NCBI GenBank assembly: GCA_014237715.1
Contig: JAAZZG010000003.1
Coordinates: 1 to 64,000, forward strand
Direction of reading: 5' to 3'
Length of the DNA: 64,000 bases
Source of the DNA: Acidimicrobiales bacterium
Lineage (GTDB): Bacteria > Actinomycetota > Acidimicrobiia > Acidimicrobiales > MedAcidi-G1
The position numbers and the translations under genes are program-made. Positions 45,516 to 54,109 of this stretch are shown here, piece by piece. The first letter of the stretch is position 1, and every line of letters begins with the position of its first letter. The notes under the pieces are model-generated. The model was not told the DNA's origin and searched no databases. It saw nothing but the letters and a program-made list of their open reading frames with translations.

Positions 45516-46409
45516 TCAGAGTAGGAGCGCGGTGCCCACCACCGTGAGGGCGGCACCCGCCCAGGCGCCGACGGTCGGAACTTGGCGCATCCGTACCCAC
45601 AGGAGGGGAAGCAGGATGACCGGCGTGGTGGCCGAGAGGATGGTGGCCACACCGGTATCGCCGTGTCCGAGCGACCACAGCAGGAGTGACATGCCCACCA
45701 CCATGGCCACGAAGCCACTCCCGGCCAGCCGAAGATGGTCCAATGGCAGTAATGCGCCGCGCCGCGCCGGGCGAGCCAGCCGGTCGCCGGGTCGGGCGAA
45801 GACCCAGAGGGCGATCGTGGCCATCACCACCCGGGCGGCGGCCACGGCCAGCGTGTCGGCTCCACCGTCCAGGATCGGCTTGACGGCCAGTGCCCCGAGG
45901 GCCTGACCGAGCGCGCCGATCCCGGCCCATGTCGCCCCGACCAGCAGTGATCCTTCGACCCGTTCGAAGACGTCGGTGTGGGTTCCGCTGCGTGAGCCGA
46001 AGTTCACGGCCAGAGTGATCCCGGCCACCGTCAGGACGGCGCCGACAAGAGCCCATGGGGCGAAGGACTCGTCGAACAGCAGCACGCCACCCACCGCGGC
46101 CAACGGGGCATTGCAGGTGAAAAGCACCGATGTTCGACGGGGGCCGATCCGTGCCATGGCGGTGAACAACGCCAGGTCGCCCACCAGGATCCCAACCAAC
46201 CCCGACACGGCCAACAGGCCCAGATCGGACGCGTCCAGGGTAGACCACCCTCCGGTGGCGGTGGCTAGGACGAGCAGCATGGCACTGACGTACAGCATCC
46301 GGATGCGGCAGAACCGGGGACCGCCGAGGCGGCGCACCGGTTCGGCGGCGATGAGGCTGCTGCACGCCCAGGACGTGGCAGCCAGAAGAGCGGCGATCTG
46401 ATACGGCAG
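45516..46409 (-). CDS. EamA/DMT family transporter, probable CTG start
   Basis: A ten-helix drug/metabolite transporter-type permease with two EamA repeats; recognisable parts are LLAVSGLVGILVGDLALFTA, FTCNAPLAAVGGVLLFDE and SATTPVILLPLLWVRM. From the first standard start (GTG, 46337) the protein would have 273 residues and lack part of its first helix. In-frame sequence upstream reads YQIAALLAATSWACSSLIA, a typical EamA first helix, and the only start-like codon ahead of it is CTG at 46409. GGTGGTGGA lies about 8 bases upstream of that CTG. I therefore place the start there (297 residues). The alternative is an N-terminal truncation. Substrate unknown. Confidence 0.75.
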   Translation of the reverse strand: MPYQIAALLAATSWACSSLIAAEPVRRLGGPRFCRIRMLYVSAMLLVLATATGGWSTLDASDLGLLAVSGLVGILVGDLALFTAMARIGPRRTSVLFTCNAPLAAVGGVLLFDESFAPWALVGAVLTVAGITLAVNFGSRSGTHTDVFERVEGSLLVGATWAGIGALGQALGALAVKPILDGGADTLAVAAARVVMATIALWVFARPGDRLARPARRGALLPLDHLRLAGSGFVAMVVGMSLLLWSLGHGDTGVATILSATTPVILLPLLWVRMRQVPTVGAWAGAALTVVGTALLL

Positions 46410-46504
46410 ATCGGCAGTCCACCACCGGCAACCCGGTTCGGCACCATCGGATATGGGGCATCGGGTGTGGGTTCCGAGGTGCGGTCTCGTGCGAGGATGC
46501 GCGC

Positions 46505-46951
46505 ATGGGTTCTGAACTACGGGCTTCCGAAGGCGAGGGCGCCGCCGAGGAGCGAGCGACCGGAGGTTGTGCCTGCGGTCGGGTCCGCTACCGGGTCACC
46601 GGCGGGCTCCGCGACGTCGTCCACTGCCACTGCGAACCGTGCCGGCGGATAACCGGCCACCACATGGCGGCCACCGCGGCGCGAGCTGAGGACCTCCACC
46701 TGGAGTCCGACGAAACGCTCCAGTGGTACCAGCGAACCGAGACCGTCCGGTACGGGTTCTGTTCGGCGTGTGGCGGCACCCTGTTCTGGGAGGCCACCGA
46801 CAAGGCGAACCGTGTGTCGATCGCCGCCGGCACCCTTGACCAGCCGTCCGGCCTGCGAACGGGGGTGGCCATCTACGCTGGCGATGCCGGCGACTACCAC
46901 CACCTCGACCCAACGATCGAGACCTTTGATGGCGACCAGACCGTCGACTAA
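46505..46951 (+). CDS. GFA / CENP-V family zinc protein
   Basis: A 148-residue protein of the glutathione-dependent formaldehyde-activating enzyme (GFA)/CENP-V fold. The zinc ligands are seen in GGCACGRVRYRV, VVHCHCEPCRRITG and FCSACGGTLFWEAT, and the segment RVSIAAGTLDQPSGL is typical of the family's end. Despite the family name, most members have no shown formaldehyde activity, and actinobacteria generally lack glutathione. ATG at 46505. It diverges from the DMT transporter gene. Confidence 0.87.
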   Translation: MGSELRASEGEGAAEERATGGCACGRVRYRVTGGLRDVVHCHCEPCRRITGHHMAATAARAEDLHLESDETLQWYQRTETVRYGFCSACGGTLFWEATDKANRVSIAAGTLDQPSGLRTGVAIYAGDAGDYHHLDPTIETFDGDQTVD

Positions 46952-47048
46952 CCATCCATCATCGAGCCCGGGGTGAGCGAGGTCTGACCGCCTTTCGGAC
47001 TCCACGGGGGTACCCGGTGGGGCGGGGTGCCGGACCTATGCTCCGACC

Positions 47049-47666
47049 ATGCGCAGGCTCGCCTTTTCTCTGACCGTCCTTGCCCTGGTTGCCACCGCCT
47101 GTGGCGGCTCCGACGACGATCCTGTCGTCGTCCCGGCCACCACCACGGCCATCTTCGCCACCACCACGGTTGATGTATCGACCGGCGACGCCTCGACCGC
47201 CGCCACCACGACTGAGGCCGTATACGAGGCACCCACGACCACGACTACGACCACGATCACAGCGGCACCGGCCACCACCACGGAGGCACCTCCGGAGGTC
47301 GCCGAGTCGGTGACCGTCGAGGCTGGCGATTCGCTGTCCAAGATCGCCAAGCGGTTCGGCACCAACGTCGACACGCTGGTTCGCATCAACGAACTGTGCG
47401 ACGCCAATCAGATCTTCGTCGGCCAGGTCATCTTGCTCACCGATCCGGACGCCGACGAACCCGCCGAGGAAGGCGACGTTCTCATCGTGACCGTCATGGC
47501 CGGGGATTCGTTGACCAAGATCGCCAAGCGCCACGACACCACGGTCGAGGAGATCATGGAACGCAACGCCATCGACGACGCCAACCTCCTCTTCGTGGGT
47601 CAGGAACTGGTCATCGACGGGGACGTCCCGGCTCCTGACGAGCCTGAGGTCAACCCCAACTGTTGA
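47049..47666 (+). CDS. LysM-domain lipoprotein
   Basis: A 205-residue exported protein. The signal peptide ends in lipobox ALVATAC. A Thr/Ala-rich linker of about 70 residues, likely extended or glycosylated, is followed by two LysM repeats: VTVEAGDSLSKIAKRFGTN...INELCDANQIFVGQ and VTVMAGDSLTKIAKRHDTT...NAIDDANLLFVGQ, which bind peptidoglycan N-acetylglucosamine. No catalytic domain is attached. Its TGA overlaps the TTG start of the aconitase X gene, an odd pairing of a wall-binding lipoprotein with a cytosolic enzyme. Confidence 0.9.
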   Translation: MRRLAFSLTVLALVATACGGSDDDPVVVPATTTAIFATTTVDVSTGDASTAATTTEAVYEAPTTTTTTTITAAPATTTEAPPEVAESVTVEAGDSLSKIAKRFGTNVDTLVRINELCDANQIFVGQVILLTDPDADEPAEEGDVLIVTVMAGDSLTKIAKRHDTTVEEIMERNAIDDANLLFVGQELVIDGDVPAPDEPEVNPNC

Positions 47667-48931
47667 CGCTCCGCCTCGACGAGCGCGACGCCGCACGTCT
47701 GGCGGGAGACGAGGGTCCGGCAGTCGCCCTGGCCATGCGGGTGGTGACCCGGGTCGCCGAGGCCATGGAGGCCGACCGCCTGTTGGACATCGTCGGGGCC
47801 CACATCGACTCCTGCCTGTTCACGGGCATGGCCGCACTCGACTTTGCCGATCGCCTGGCTGGGGGTGGCGCCCGGGTTTCGGTGCCGACCACCCTGAACG
47901 TCTCCTCCCTCGACCTTCTCCACCCCGAACTCTCCCGGGGCGATCCGGAGGAGGCCCGACTGTCGCGCCTCCTCATGGAGCGGTTCGAGGAAATGGGCTG
48001 TCGGCCCACCTGGACCTGTGCGCCCTACCAACTCGAAGATCGCCCGGCCTTCGGCGAGCACGTGGCGTGGGCCGAGTCCAACGCCATCGTGTTCGCCAAC
48101 TCGGTTCTCGGAGCCCGCACCCACCGGTGGGGGGACTTCATCGACCTCTGCTGTGCGATCACCGGCCGTGCGCCGGCTGCCGGCCTGCACCTCGACGCCA
48201 ACCGGGTGGCCACCGTGGTAGTTCGAGTTGGCGAGGTGTCTGACGATCTCCTGGATCGTGACGTCCTCTATCCGGTACTCGGCGGCCTGCTCGGACCGCT
48301 GGTCGGCAAGGCAGTCCCGGTCATCGTGGGCCTGCCGTCAGGGGTCTCCGAGGATCGGCTGAAGGCCGTCGGTGCCGCCGCGGCCTCGACGGGCAGCGTG
48401 GGCCTGTTCCACGTCGTGGGTAGCACGCCCGAAGCTCCCACGCTCGAGGCCGCGCTCGGAGGCCGTCCCCCGGTGGCCGAATTCCAGGTCGGCCCAGCGG
48501 AACTCCGGGTCGCTCGGGACCGACTCAGCACGACCACCGATGATCACCTTCGCACGGTCAGCCTCGGCACGCCGCACTATTCGGTGGGGCAGTTCGGTCG
48601 TCTCGTCGAGGTTCTGGGTGACCGTCGCATCCACGACGGGGTTGCCGTCTACGCCTCGACGGGCCGTGACGTGCTCCACGAGGTCGAGTTGCGTGGCTGG
48701 GCCGACCGCCTGGTCCGTGCCGGCGTCCAGGTGGTGGTCGATACCTGCACCTACTTCACGTCCATCATCGAGGACACGTCGGGTACTTCGATGACCGACT
48801 CGGCCAAGTGGGCCTACTACGCGCCGGGGAACCTCGGCGTCGAAGTGGTGTTCGGCAGCGTCGAGGACTGTGTCGAATCGGCGATCGCCGGCCGGGTGGT
48901 CCGTGACGAAGGGTTGTGGGCTCGTGCCTGA
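47663..48931 (+). CDS. Aconitase X catalytic (large) subunit
   Basis: A 422-residue member of the AcnX family. Diagnostic stretches are VVGAHIDSCLFTG-like IVGAHIDSCLFTGMAALDF, VPTTLNVSSLDLLHP, TCAPYQLEDRPAFGEHVAWAES (in part), NAIVFANSVLGARTHRWGD, LCCAITGRAPAAGLH and VVVDTCTYFTS. The Cys residues are candidates for the iron-sulfur cluster. Bacterial AcnX enzymes dehydrate cis-3-hydroxy-L-proline; archaeal ones dehydrate phosphomevalonate. The first is more likely here, since the organism carries ispE of the other isoprenoid pathway. TTG start at 47663 overlaps the upstream stop; the small subunit overlaps its 3' end by 8 bases. Confidence 0.87.
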   Translation: MTLRLDERDAARLAGDEGPAVALAMRVVTRVAEAMEADRLLDIVGAHIDSCLFTGMAALDFADRLAGGGARVSVPTTLNVSSLDLLHPELSRGDPEEARLSRLLMERFEEMGCRPTWTCAPYQLEDRPAFGEHVAWAESNAIVFANSVLGARTHRWGDFIDLCCAITGRAPAAGLHLDANRVATVVVRVGEVSDDLLDRDVLYPVLGGLLGPLVGKAVPVIVGLPSGVSEDRLKAVGAAAASTGSVGLFHVVGSTPEAPTLEAALGGRPPVAEFQVGPAELRVARDRLSTTTDDHLRTVSLGTPHYSVGQFGRLVEVLGDRRIHDGVAVYASTGRDVLHEVELRGWADRLVRAGVQVVVDTCTYFTSIIEDTSGTSMTDSAKWAYYAPGNLGVEVVFGSVEDCVESAIAGRVVRDEGLWARA

Positions 48932-49376
48932 GCAGGTGCCCACTCAGGTGTTTGAGGGCCGGGCCATGGTGGCCGGCGAGGCAGCGGGCCAGGTCCTCCG
49001 TCTGGACGAGCCTCTGAGTTTCTGGGGTGGCCTCGATCCGGCGACCGGCCGGATCATCGACCGGCGTCACCCCCAGGTCGGACAGTCGGTGACCAACCAG
49101 GTGCTGGTCATGCCCTCAGGCCGGGGCTCCAGTTCTGGAAGCAGCACCCTGTGCGAGGCGGTCCGTGCCGGGACGGGCCCGGCCGCCATCCTGATGGTCG
49201 AACCAGACGAGATCATCGCCCTCGGTGCTGTAGTGGCCGACGAGATCTACGGTCGACTGATCCCGGTGGTAGTTCTTCCAGCCGATCGGTTCGACGACCT
49301 GTCCACCGGTATCCGAGTCGAGGTGTCCGGGGCGGTCTGTCGGGTCGGGGCGTCCGGTCAGACGGCGAGCGCGTAG
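48924..49376 (+). CDS. Aconitase X swivel-domain (small, DUF126) subunit
   Basis: A 150-residue partner of the preceding large subunit. It contains VFEGRAMVAGEAAGQVLRLDEPLSFWGG (in part), IIDRRHPQVGQSVTNQVLVM, the conserved active-site motif PSGRGSSSGSSTLCEA and VEPDEIIALGAVVADEIYG. The split into two genes identifies a two-subunit AcnX, unlike the fused fungal and many bacterial forms. GTG at 48924 gives the 8-base overlap with the large-subunit gene. It converges on, and overlaps by 19 bases, the sulfotransferase-like gene. Confidence 0.87.
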   Translation: MPEQVPTQVFEGRAMVAGEAAGQVLRLDEPLSFWGGLDPATGRIIDRRHPQVGQSVTNQVLVMPSGRGSSSGSSTLCEAVRAGTGPAAILMVEPDEIIALGAVVADEIYGRLIPVVVLPADRFDDLSTGIRVEVSGAVCRVGASGQTASA

Positions 49377-50077
49377 GCCACGAGTCGCTCGTAGAGACTC
49401 CGGGCCTCGGCGACCACCGGCCGGAGGTAGGTCGGAACGGGTTCGGTGCTGGGTACCCCGGCCTCAAAACCCGTGGACCGGTGGGTGCTGGCGTACCAGT
49501 GCTTGGCCCACACACCGTCGGCGGGCTTGGGCCCGGCCGGCCATGAGAGCATCGCCGGGTCGAAGGGCAGGCCGAGGCGACCACACAACAGCCTCAGCAT
49601 CGGCTCGGGTGAGGCCAGCAGTGCGGCTGAGTCGACCACGAGCGGTTCCTCGCCGGCGGCCAGCATGGCCTCCAGTAGCTCAACCTGGATGGATAGCCCG
49701 GTGTCGGCCACCCCCACATCGGGGACGTTCTTCGCGAACGACGTCACCACCCGTTCCGGGTCCCGGATCAGGAGCATGTTTCGGCACGATTTGAGGAAGT
49801 CCAGATCGAGGTCGACTGCGTGCTGGGCCATCTGCTTGAAGAAGACCACCGTCGTCGGATGGTCGCCGAGGATCACGTCGCGTACTACGGCTTCGCCGTC
49901 GGGATCCTGGCTGGCTAGCACCTCGGCCCTCCCGGGGTGCTGGCGCCCGGTCACCCGCAGGTAGTGGGCGTAGATCGGTTCGTCGAACACCTTGGTGTCG
50001 GCCCGTTGCCCGAAGGCGTACATGAACGACGTCGAGATGTTGCGTGGTCCCGACCAGCAGTTGATGCGAAGGGTCAT
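49358..50077 (-). CDS. Sulfotransferase-like P-loop protein
   Basis: A 239-residue soluble protein. The N-terminal NCWSGPRNISTSFMYAFGQR is a sulfotransferase-type phosphate-binding loop; FDEPIYAHYLR, VVFFKQMAQH and LLIRDPERVVTSF follow, the last resembling the 3'-phosphate-binding segment that contacts PAPS. The acceptor is unknown. It lies 17 bases after the class IV aminotransferase gene on the same strand, and I recall similar pairings in other genomes, so a joint pathway is possible. ATG at 50077. Confidence 0.75.
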   Translation of the reverse strand: MTLRINCWSGPRNISTSFMYAFGQRADTKVFDEPIYAHYLRVTGRQHPGRAEVLASQDPDGEAVVRDVILGDHPTTVVFFKQMAQHAVDLDLDFLKSCRNMLLIRDPERVVTSFAKNVPDVGVADTGLSIQVELLEAMLAAGEEPLVVDSAALLASPEPMLRLLCGRLGLPFDPAMLSWPAGPKPADGVWAKHWYASTHRSTGFEAGVPSTEPVPTYLRPVVAEARSLYERLVAYALAV

Positions 50078-50094
50078 CAGGAAAGTAGCCCTGG

Positions 50095-51009
50095 TCAGCG
50101 GGACACGTCAGCTTCGACGGCTGCCTGGTACAGGTCACGGAGTCGGGCCGTCATGGTCCCCGGGCCACCGTCGCCGATGGTTCGCCCGTCGACGGCGATC
50201 ACGGGAGTGAGGCCGGCGAACGTGCCAGTCACGAACGCCTCGTCAGCCGAGTAGACGTCGGTCAACGAGAACGGCTTCTCGTGGGCGGTCAGCCCGGCCT
50301 GCGGTGCGATCTCCAGCACCAATTGACGGGTGATGCCGTTCAAGTTGTAGTGCCCGGTCGACGTCCACACGCCGCCGTCTCGGACTACGAAGAAGTTGGT
50401 GGCGTTGCAGGTAGCTACCGCACCGGTCGGATCCAGCATGAGGGCCTCGTCGGCACCGGCCTCCACAGCCTGGATGAGCGCGATCACCTCGTGCAGCTTG
50501 GAGTGGCAGTTGAGACGCTGGTCAAGCGTGTCGGGCGGCGGGCGTCGCACGGTCGCCGTGAACAACGAGATGCCCGACTCCAGCACCGCCGGATCAGCCG
50601 CCTTGTACTCGGCAATGATGACCACGTTGGGCCCACCCACACAGTTCGACGGGTGCTGGGAGGGGGTCTTCTTGTCGCCCCGGGTGACCATGAGTCGTAC
50701 GTGCACATCGTCGTGCATTTCGTTGTGGTCCACGGTTGCCTGCAGGGCATCGGCCACTCCGTCCCGGGTCATCTCGATATCGATGCCGGTGGCGGCCAAC
50801 CCGGCGAACAGGCGATCCAGGTGGCGGTCCAGGAAGGCGAACCGGCCGTGGTGGAGGCGAAGCCCCTCCCAGACGCCGTCGCCCACCAGGAAGCCGCTGT
50901 CGAACACCGACACCTTGGCCTCGTGACGGGGAAAGAACTCGCCGTTAATGAAGATCTCGACGGTGGTGTTGCGTTCGTCGGCCAGGGCCTGATGGGTGCT
51001 GCGGGACAT
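50095..51009 (-). CDS. Class IV aminotransferase (branched-chain / D-amino-acid type)
   Basis: A 304-residue fold-type IV PLP enzyme. It has EIFINGEFFPRHEAKVSVFDSGFLVGDGVWEGLR (in part), HVRLMVTRGDK, the PLP Lys in RLNCHSKLHEVIALIQA, DEALMLDPTGAVATCNATNFFVV, and DEAFVTGTFAGLTPVIAVDGR. It fits branched-chain aminotransferases, D-alanine aminotransferases and aminodeoxychorismate lyases about equally. The ATG at 51009 is chosen; the in-frame extension to 51165 overlaps the divergent livH control region. Confidence 0.85.
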   Translation of the reverse strand: MSRSTHQALADERNTTVEIFINGEFFPRHEAKVSVFDSGFLVGDGVWEGLRLHHGRFAFLDRHLDRLFAGLAATGIDIEMTRDGVADALQATVDHNEMHDDVHVRLMVTRGDKKTPSQHPSNCVGGPNVVIIAEYKAADPAVLESGISLFTATVRRPPPDTLDQRLNCHSKLHEVIALIQAVEAGADEALMLDPTGAVATCNATNFFVVRDGGVWTSTGHYNLNGITRQLVLEIAPQAGLTAHEKPFSLTDVYSADEAFVTGTFAGLTPVIAVDGRTIGDGGPGTMTARLRDLYQAAVEADVSR

Positions 51010-51158
51010 AGCGGGAGCGTACCGAGGGCCACCACCAGGTGGCCGGCCAGGTATCAGCGGGCCGTTGACATGCCAACGGTGATGGAGGACACACGACCAC
51101 ACCGCCTGGCAGATACTCTTCCGTCTGCCCTTTGCTAGTGACGTCAGACGGAGCATCT

Positions 51159-52289
51159 GTGCCAACCCACGCCATTACGACAAAGTCAGCGCGACGACTC
51201 GTGTCCGTCGACCGCTTCCTCACCTTCATCAGGGTCTTCCTGGTCTCCGTGATCGTGATCGGGTTGCTGGCCTTCATCTGGCAGCAGTTCGACGCCGACA
51301 ACCCGTTCGCCCAGTGGCGTAATCCCGGCGCCCGAGGTCTAACCGGCGACCAGTTCAAGGGCCTGCTCATCTCCGGCCTCTCCCAGGGTTCGATGTACGG
51401 CCTGATCGCGCTGGGCTACTCGATGGTCTACGGCGTGCTGGGCTTCATCAACTTCGCCCACGGTGAGGTGTTCATGGTGGGCGCCATGACCGGCTTCATC
51501 GCCTCGGACAAGTTCCAGGCCAACGGGATGTGGGAGTCCAACTTCCTACTCTGCCTGGTCTTGATCATCGTGATGGCCGTGTTTTTCTCAACGTTCACCG
51601 CGGTGGTCATGGAGAGGGTGGCCTACCGGCCGCTTCGCAACTCGCCCCGTCTCATCCCGCTGATCACGTCGATCGGTGTGTCGTTCTTCATCCAGAACTT
51701 CGTACTCGGTCTGTTCGGTCCGTCCACCAAGAGCTATCCTCGCCTCCCGGAGTGGTTGGCCAAGCAGCGGTCGATCCTGACGTTCGAGATCGCCGGAACC
51801 CGCCTGCTGGTGTTGGTGGTGGCTGCCGCCTCGATGGCCGGACTCTGGTACATCGTCGAACGCACCAAGACCGGCAAGGCCATGCGAGCCGTCGCCGAGG
51901 ACAAGGAGATCGCGTCCCTCATGGGGATTGACGTGAACCGCACCATCGTCACCACGTTCGCCGTGGGCGGCGCCATGGCCGGCGTGGGAGGGATCCTGTG
52001 GGGGCTCATGTTCCGGTCGGTGACCCATATGACCGGCTTCCTGCCCGGCGTCAAGGCTTTCACTGCAGCGGTGGTCGGCGGCATCGGCAACCTGGGTGGC
52101 GCTATGGCCGGCGGCATCTCGCTGGGCTCAGCGGAGTCCATCGCTCCGCTGGTCATCCTCGAACCGCTCGGCGTGCCGGGCGTGTCCCAGCTCAAAGACG
52201 CGGTGGCCTTCACCGTGCTGGTCCTCGTGCTCCTGTTCAAGCCCTCCGGGCTCTTCGGAGAGCGGCTCTCATCGGAGGACCGGGCATGA
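51159..52289 (+). CDS. livH: Branched-chain amino acid ABC transporter permease LivH
   Basis: A 376-residue inner-membrane permease with about eight helices. The LivH signature SQGSMYGLIALGYSMVYGVL and FINFAHGEVFMVGAM sits near residue 75, and AVAEDKEIASLMGIDVNRT with AVVGGIGNLGGAMAGGISLG near the C-terminus. A hydrophobic segment of about residues 25-45 precedes the usual domain. GTG at 51159 with GGAG five bases upstream is preferred to TTG 51132 or GTG 51138. The start of an overlapping livHMGF operon; ligand class is by homology only. Confidence 0.9.
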   Translation: MPTHAITTKSARRLVSVDRFLTFIRVFLVSVIVIGLLAFIWQQFDADNPFAQWRNPGARGLTGDQFKGLLISGLSQGSMYGLIALGYSMVYGVLGFINFAHGEVFMVGAMTGFIASDKFQANGMWESNFLLCLVLIIVMAVFFSTFTAVVMERVAYRPLRNSPRLIPLITSIGVSFFIQNFVLGLFGPSTKSYPRLPEWLAKQRSILTFEIAGTRLLVLVVAAASMAGLWYIVERTKTGKAMRAVAEDKEIASLMGIDVNRTIVTTFAVGGAMAGVGGILWGLMFRSVTHMTGFLPGVKAFTAAVVGGIGNLGGAMAGGISLGSAESIAPLVILEPLGVPGVSQLKDAVAFTVLVLVLLFKPSGLFGERLSSEDRA

Positions 52290-54109
52290 GCACCCTGGCT
52301 GCACCCATGCCGTCCTCGGCTCTGGATCAGGACTGGCGAAAAGTCCTCCGATGGGGATTCATCTGTGGCGGCACCCTGATCGCCCTCTGCCTTGTCGGCA
52401 TGCCCGTCGAGTTGGACCGGCGAGAAATCATCGAGCGGTACCTGAGTCTCGGCTACCTCTCAGTGGTGCTGGTCCCCATCGTCATCGGCTGGGTGTCCGC
52501 CAGCCAGATCGTCCTGGAGGGCTTCGAGTCCCGCAAGCAGGGACTGTTTGACCTCGTCACCGGTCTGGTGGTCGGCGTGATCGGCGGCGGGCTCCTGTCG
52601 TTGCTCATGGTGGCGCTCGACTCGTGGAACCTGCGGGACCCGCTGGTCAACTGGAGTCCCAAGCTCTTCCGATTCCTTACCTACGAGAACGGCATGGGCT
52701 TCGGAGCCGGCGCATGGATCGTGACCTGTGGGGTACTGGGCCTGGTTGGGGCGTCGTTGCACGTGGTGCCCCGCATCGCCCGTCGCATCGTGGCCATCGT
52801 CATAATCGGGTTGTTGTCCCTGTCGGTGCTGGAGGCCGCGGTTTCCGACGTCTCGGAGGGCTTCGGCCTGGAATGGCTGACCGACCTGATCTACGCCAAG
52901 AAGGGTGGCCTGACCCTGACGTCGACCTTCGTGGTCGGTGCCGTGATGGCCGTCGTGGCGGCGGTCACCGACGGCCGAGTCAAGGCGGCGACAAACCGGT
53001 ACCGCGACATGGAGGGCGTCGAACGGCAGAAGGCCTCCATGATCCTGTTTGCCGTGGTGGCCGTCCTGTGCATTGTCCTGCCGATGTTCCTCGGCAAGAT
53101 CATGAACGAGCTGCTGGCCAACGTCGGACTCTTCCTGCTGCTGGCCCTCGGTCTGAACATCGTGGTCGGCCTGGCCGGCCTCCTCGATCTGGGCTACGTG
53201 GCCTTCTTCGCCGTCGGCGGCTACACGACCGCGGTGCTCACCTCACCAAACAGCCCGTGGTTCGCCCCCGAGCTGCACTTCGGCTTCAGCCTCGTCTTCG
53301 TGGTGATCTTCGCCATCATCGTCGGCCTGGTAATTGGGGCGCCCGTCATCAGGATGCGTGGCGACTATCTGGCCATCGTGACCCTCGGCTTCGGCGAGAT
53401 CATCCGCCTGCTGTTCCTGTCGGACTGGCTGGGCCCGTACTTCGGTGGCGCCCAGGGCATCACCAACGTGCCGGGCGTCGACCTGGGCTTCGCCACGGTG
53501 AAGGGCACCGACCCGAGGTCGGTCTTCTACCTGGTGTTGTTCTTCTCTGTGATCGCCATCTACGTGTCGTGGCGGCTGCAGGCGTCCCGCCTGGGTCGGG
53601 CCTGGATGGCCATCCGGGAGGACGAGCAGGTGGCCGAGGCCATGGGCATCAACACGGTGAGTGCCAAGTTGATGGCCTTCGTGGTGGGTGCCGTGCTGGC
53701 GGCCTTCAGCGGTGCGGTACTGGTGGCCAAGGTCGGCTCCGTGTTCCCGACCAGCTTCATGATCCTGATCTCGATCATCATCCTCGTGGTGGTGATCGTC
53801 GGCGGAATGGGCAACATCGCCGGCGTGATGGTCGGCTCGTTCGTCCTCATCGGCGTCCTTGGTGGGCCCAAGCAGCCCGGCCTGCTCCAGGAGTTCCAGA
53901 ACTTCAAGCTGCTCATCTACGGGATGCTGCTCGTCTTCATGATGCTGAAGCGCCCGGAGGGCCTCGTGCCGAGCGCCCGCCGTAGTCGCGAGCTCCACCA
54001 GGAAGAGTTCCTGCAGGACGCCTGGCTAAGGGGAGACAAACCCGGTATCGACGATGACGAGGACGCGGCGCCCCTGCTAGTGGGCGACGGGGGAGGGGAG
54101 GAGGAATGA
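52286..54109 (+). CDS. livM: Branched-chain amino acid ABC transporter permease LivM with long N-terminal extension
   Basis: A 607-residue permease. The C-terminal 320 residues hold the normal LivM core: ANVGLFLLLALGLNIVVGLAG, LDLGYVAFFAVGGYTTAVL, RMRGDYLAIVTLGFGEIIR, GAQGITNVPGV, MAIREDEQVAEAMGIN and VVIVGGMGNIAGVMVG. About 280 residues precede it, with six or so extra hydrophobic segments. The protein ends in an acidic tail. LivM is usually 320-430 residues. ATG at 52286 overlaps the livH stop. Confidence 0.9.
   Translation: MSTLAAPMPSSALDQDWRKVLRWGFICGGTLIALCLVGMPVELDRREIIERYLSLGYLSVVLVPIVIGWVSASQIVLEGFESRKQGLFDLVTGLVVGVIGGGLLSLLMVALDSWNLRDPLVNWSPKLFRFLTYENGMGFGAGAWIVTCGVLGLVGASLHVVPRIARRIVAIVIIGLLSLSVLEAAVSDVSEGFGLEWLTDLIYAKKGGLTLTSTFVVGAVMAVVAAVTDGRVKAATNRYRDMEGVERQKASMILFAVVAVLCIVLPMFLGKIMNELLANVGLFLLLALGLNIVVGLAGLLDLGYVAFFAVGGYTTAVLTSPNSPWFAPELHFGFSLVFVVIFAIIVGLVIGAPVIRMRGDYLAIVTLGFGEIIRLLFLSDWLGPYFGGAQGITNVPGVDLGFATVKGTDPRSVFYLVLFFSVIAIYVSWRLQASRLGRAWMAIREDEQVAEAMGINTVSAKLMAFVVGAVLAAFSGAVLVAKVGSVFPTSFMILISIIILVVVIVGGMGNIAGVMVGSFVLIGVLGGPKQPGLLQEFQNFKLLIYGMLLVFMMLKRPEGLVPSARRSRELHQEEFLQDAWLRGDKPGIDDDEDAAPLLVGDGGGEEE

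Noticed and set aside
52624-53985. Plus-strand 453-codon frame inside livM
   Set aside because: An out-of-frame Arg/Gly-rich shadow; the livM frame carries all family motifs.
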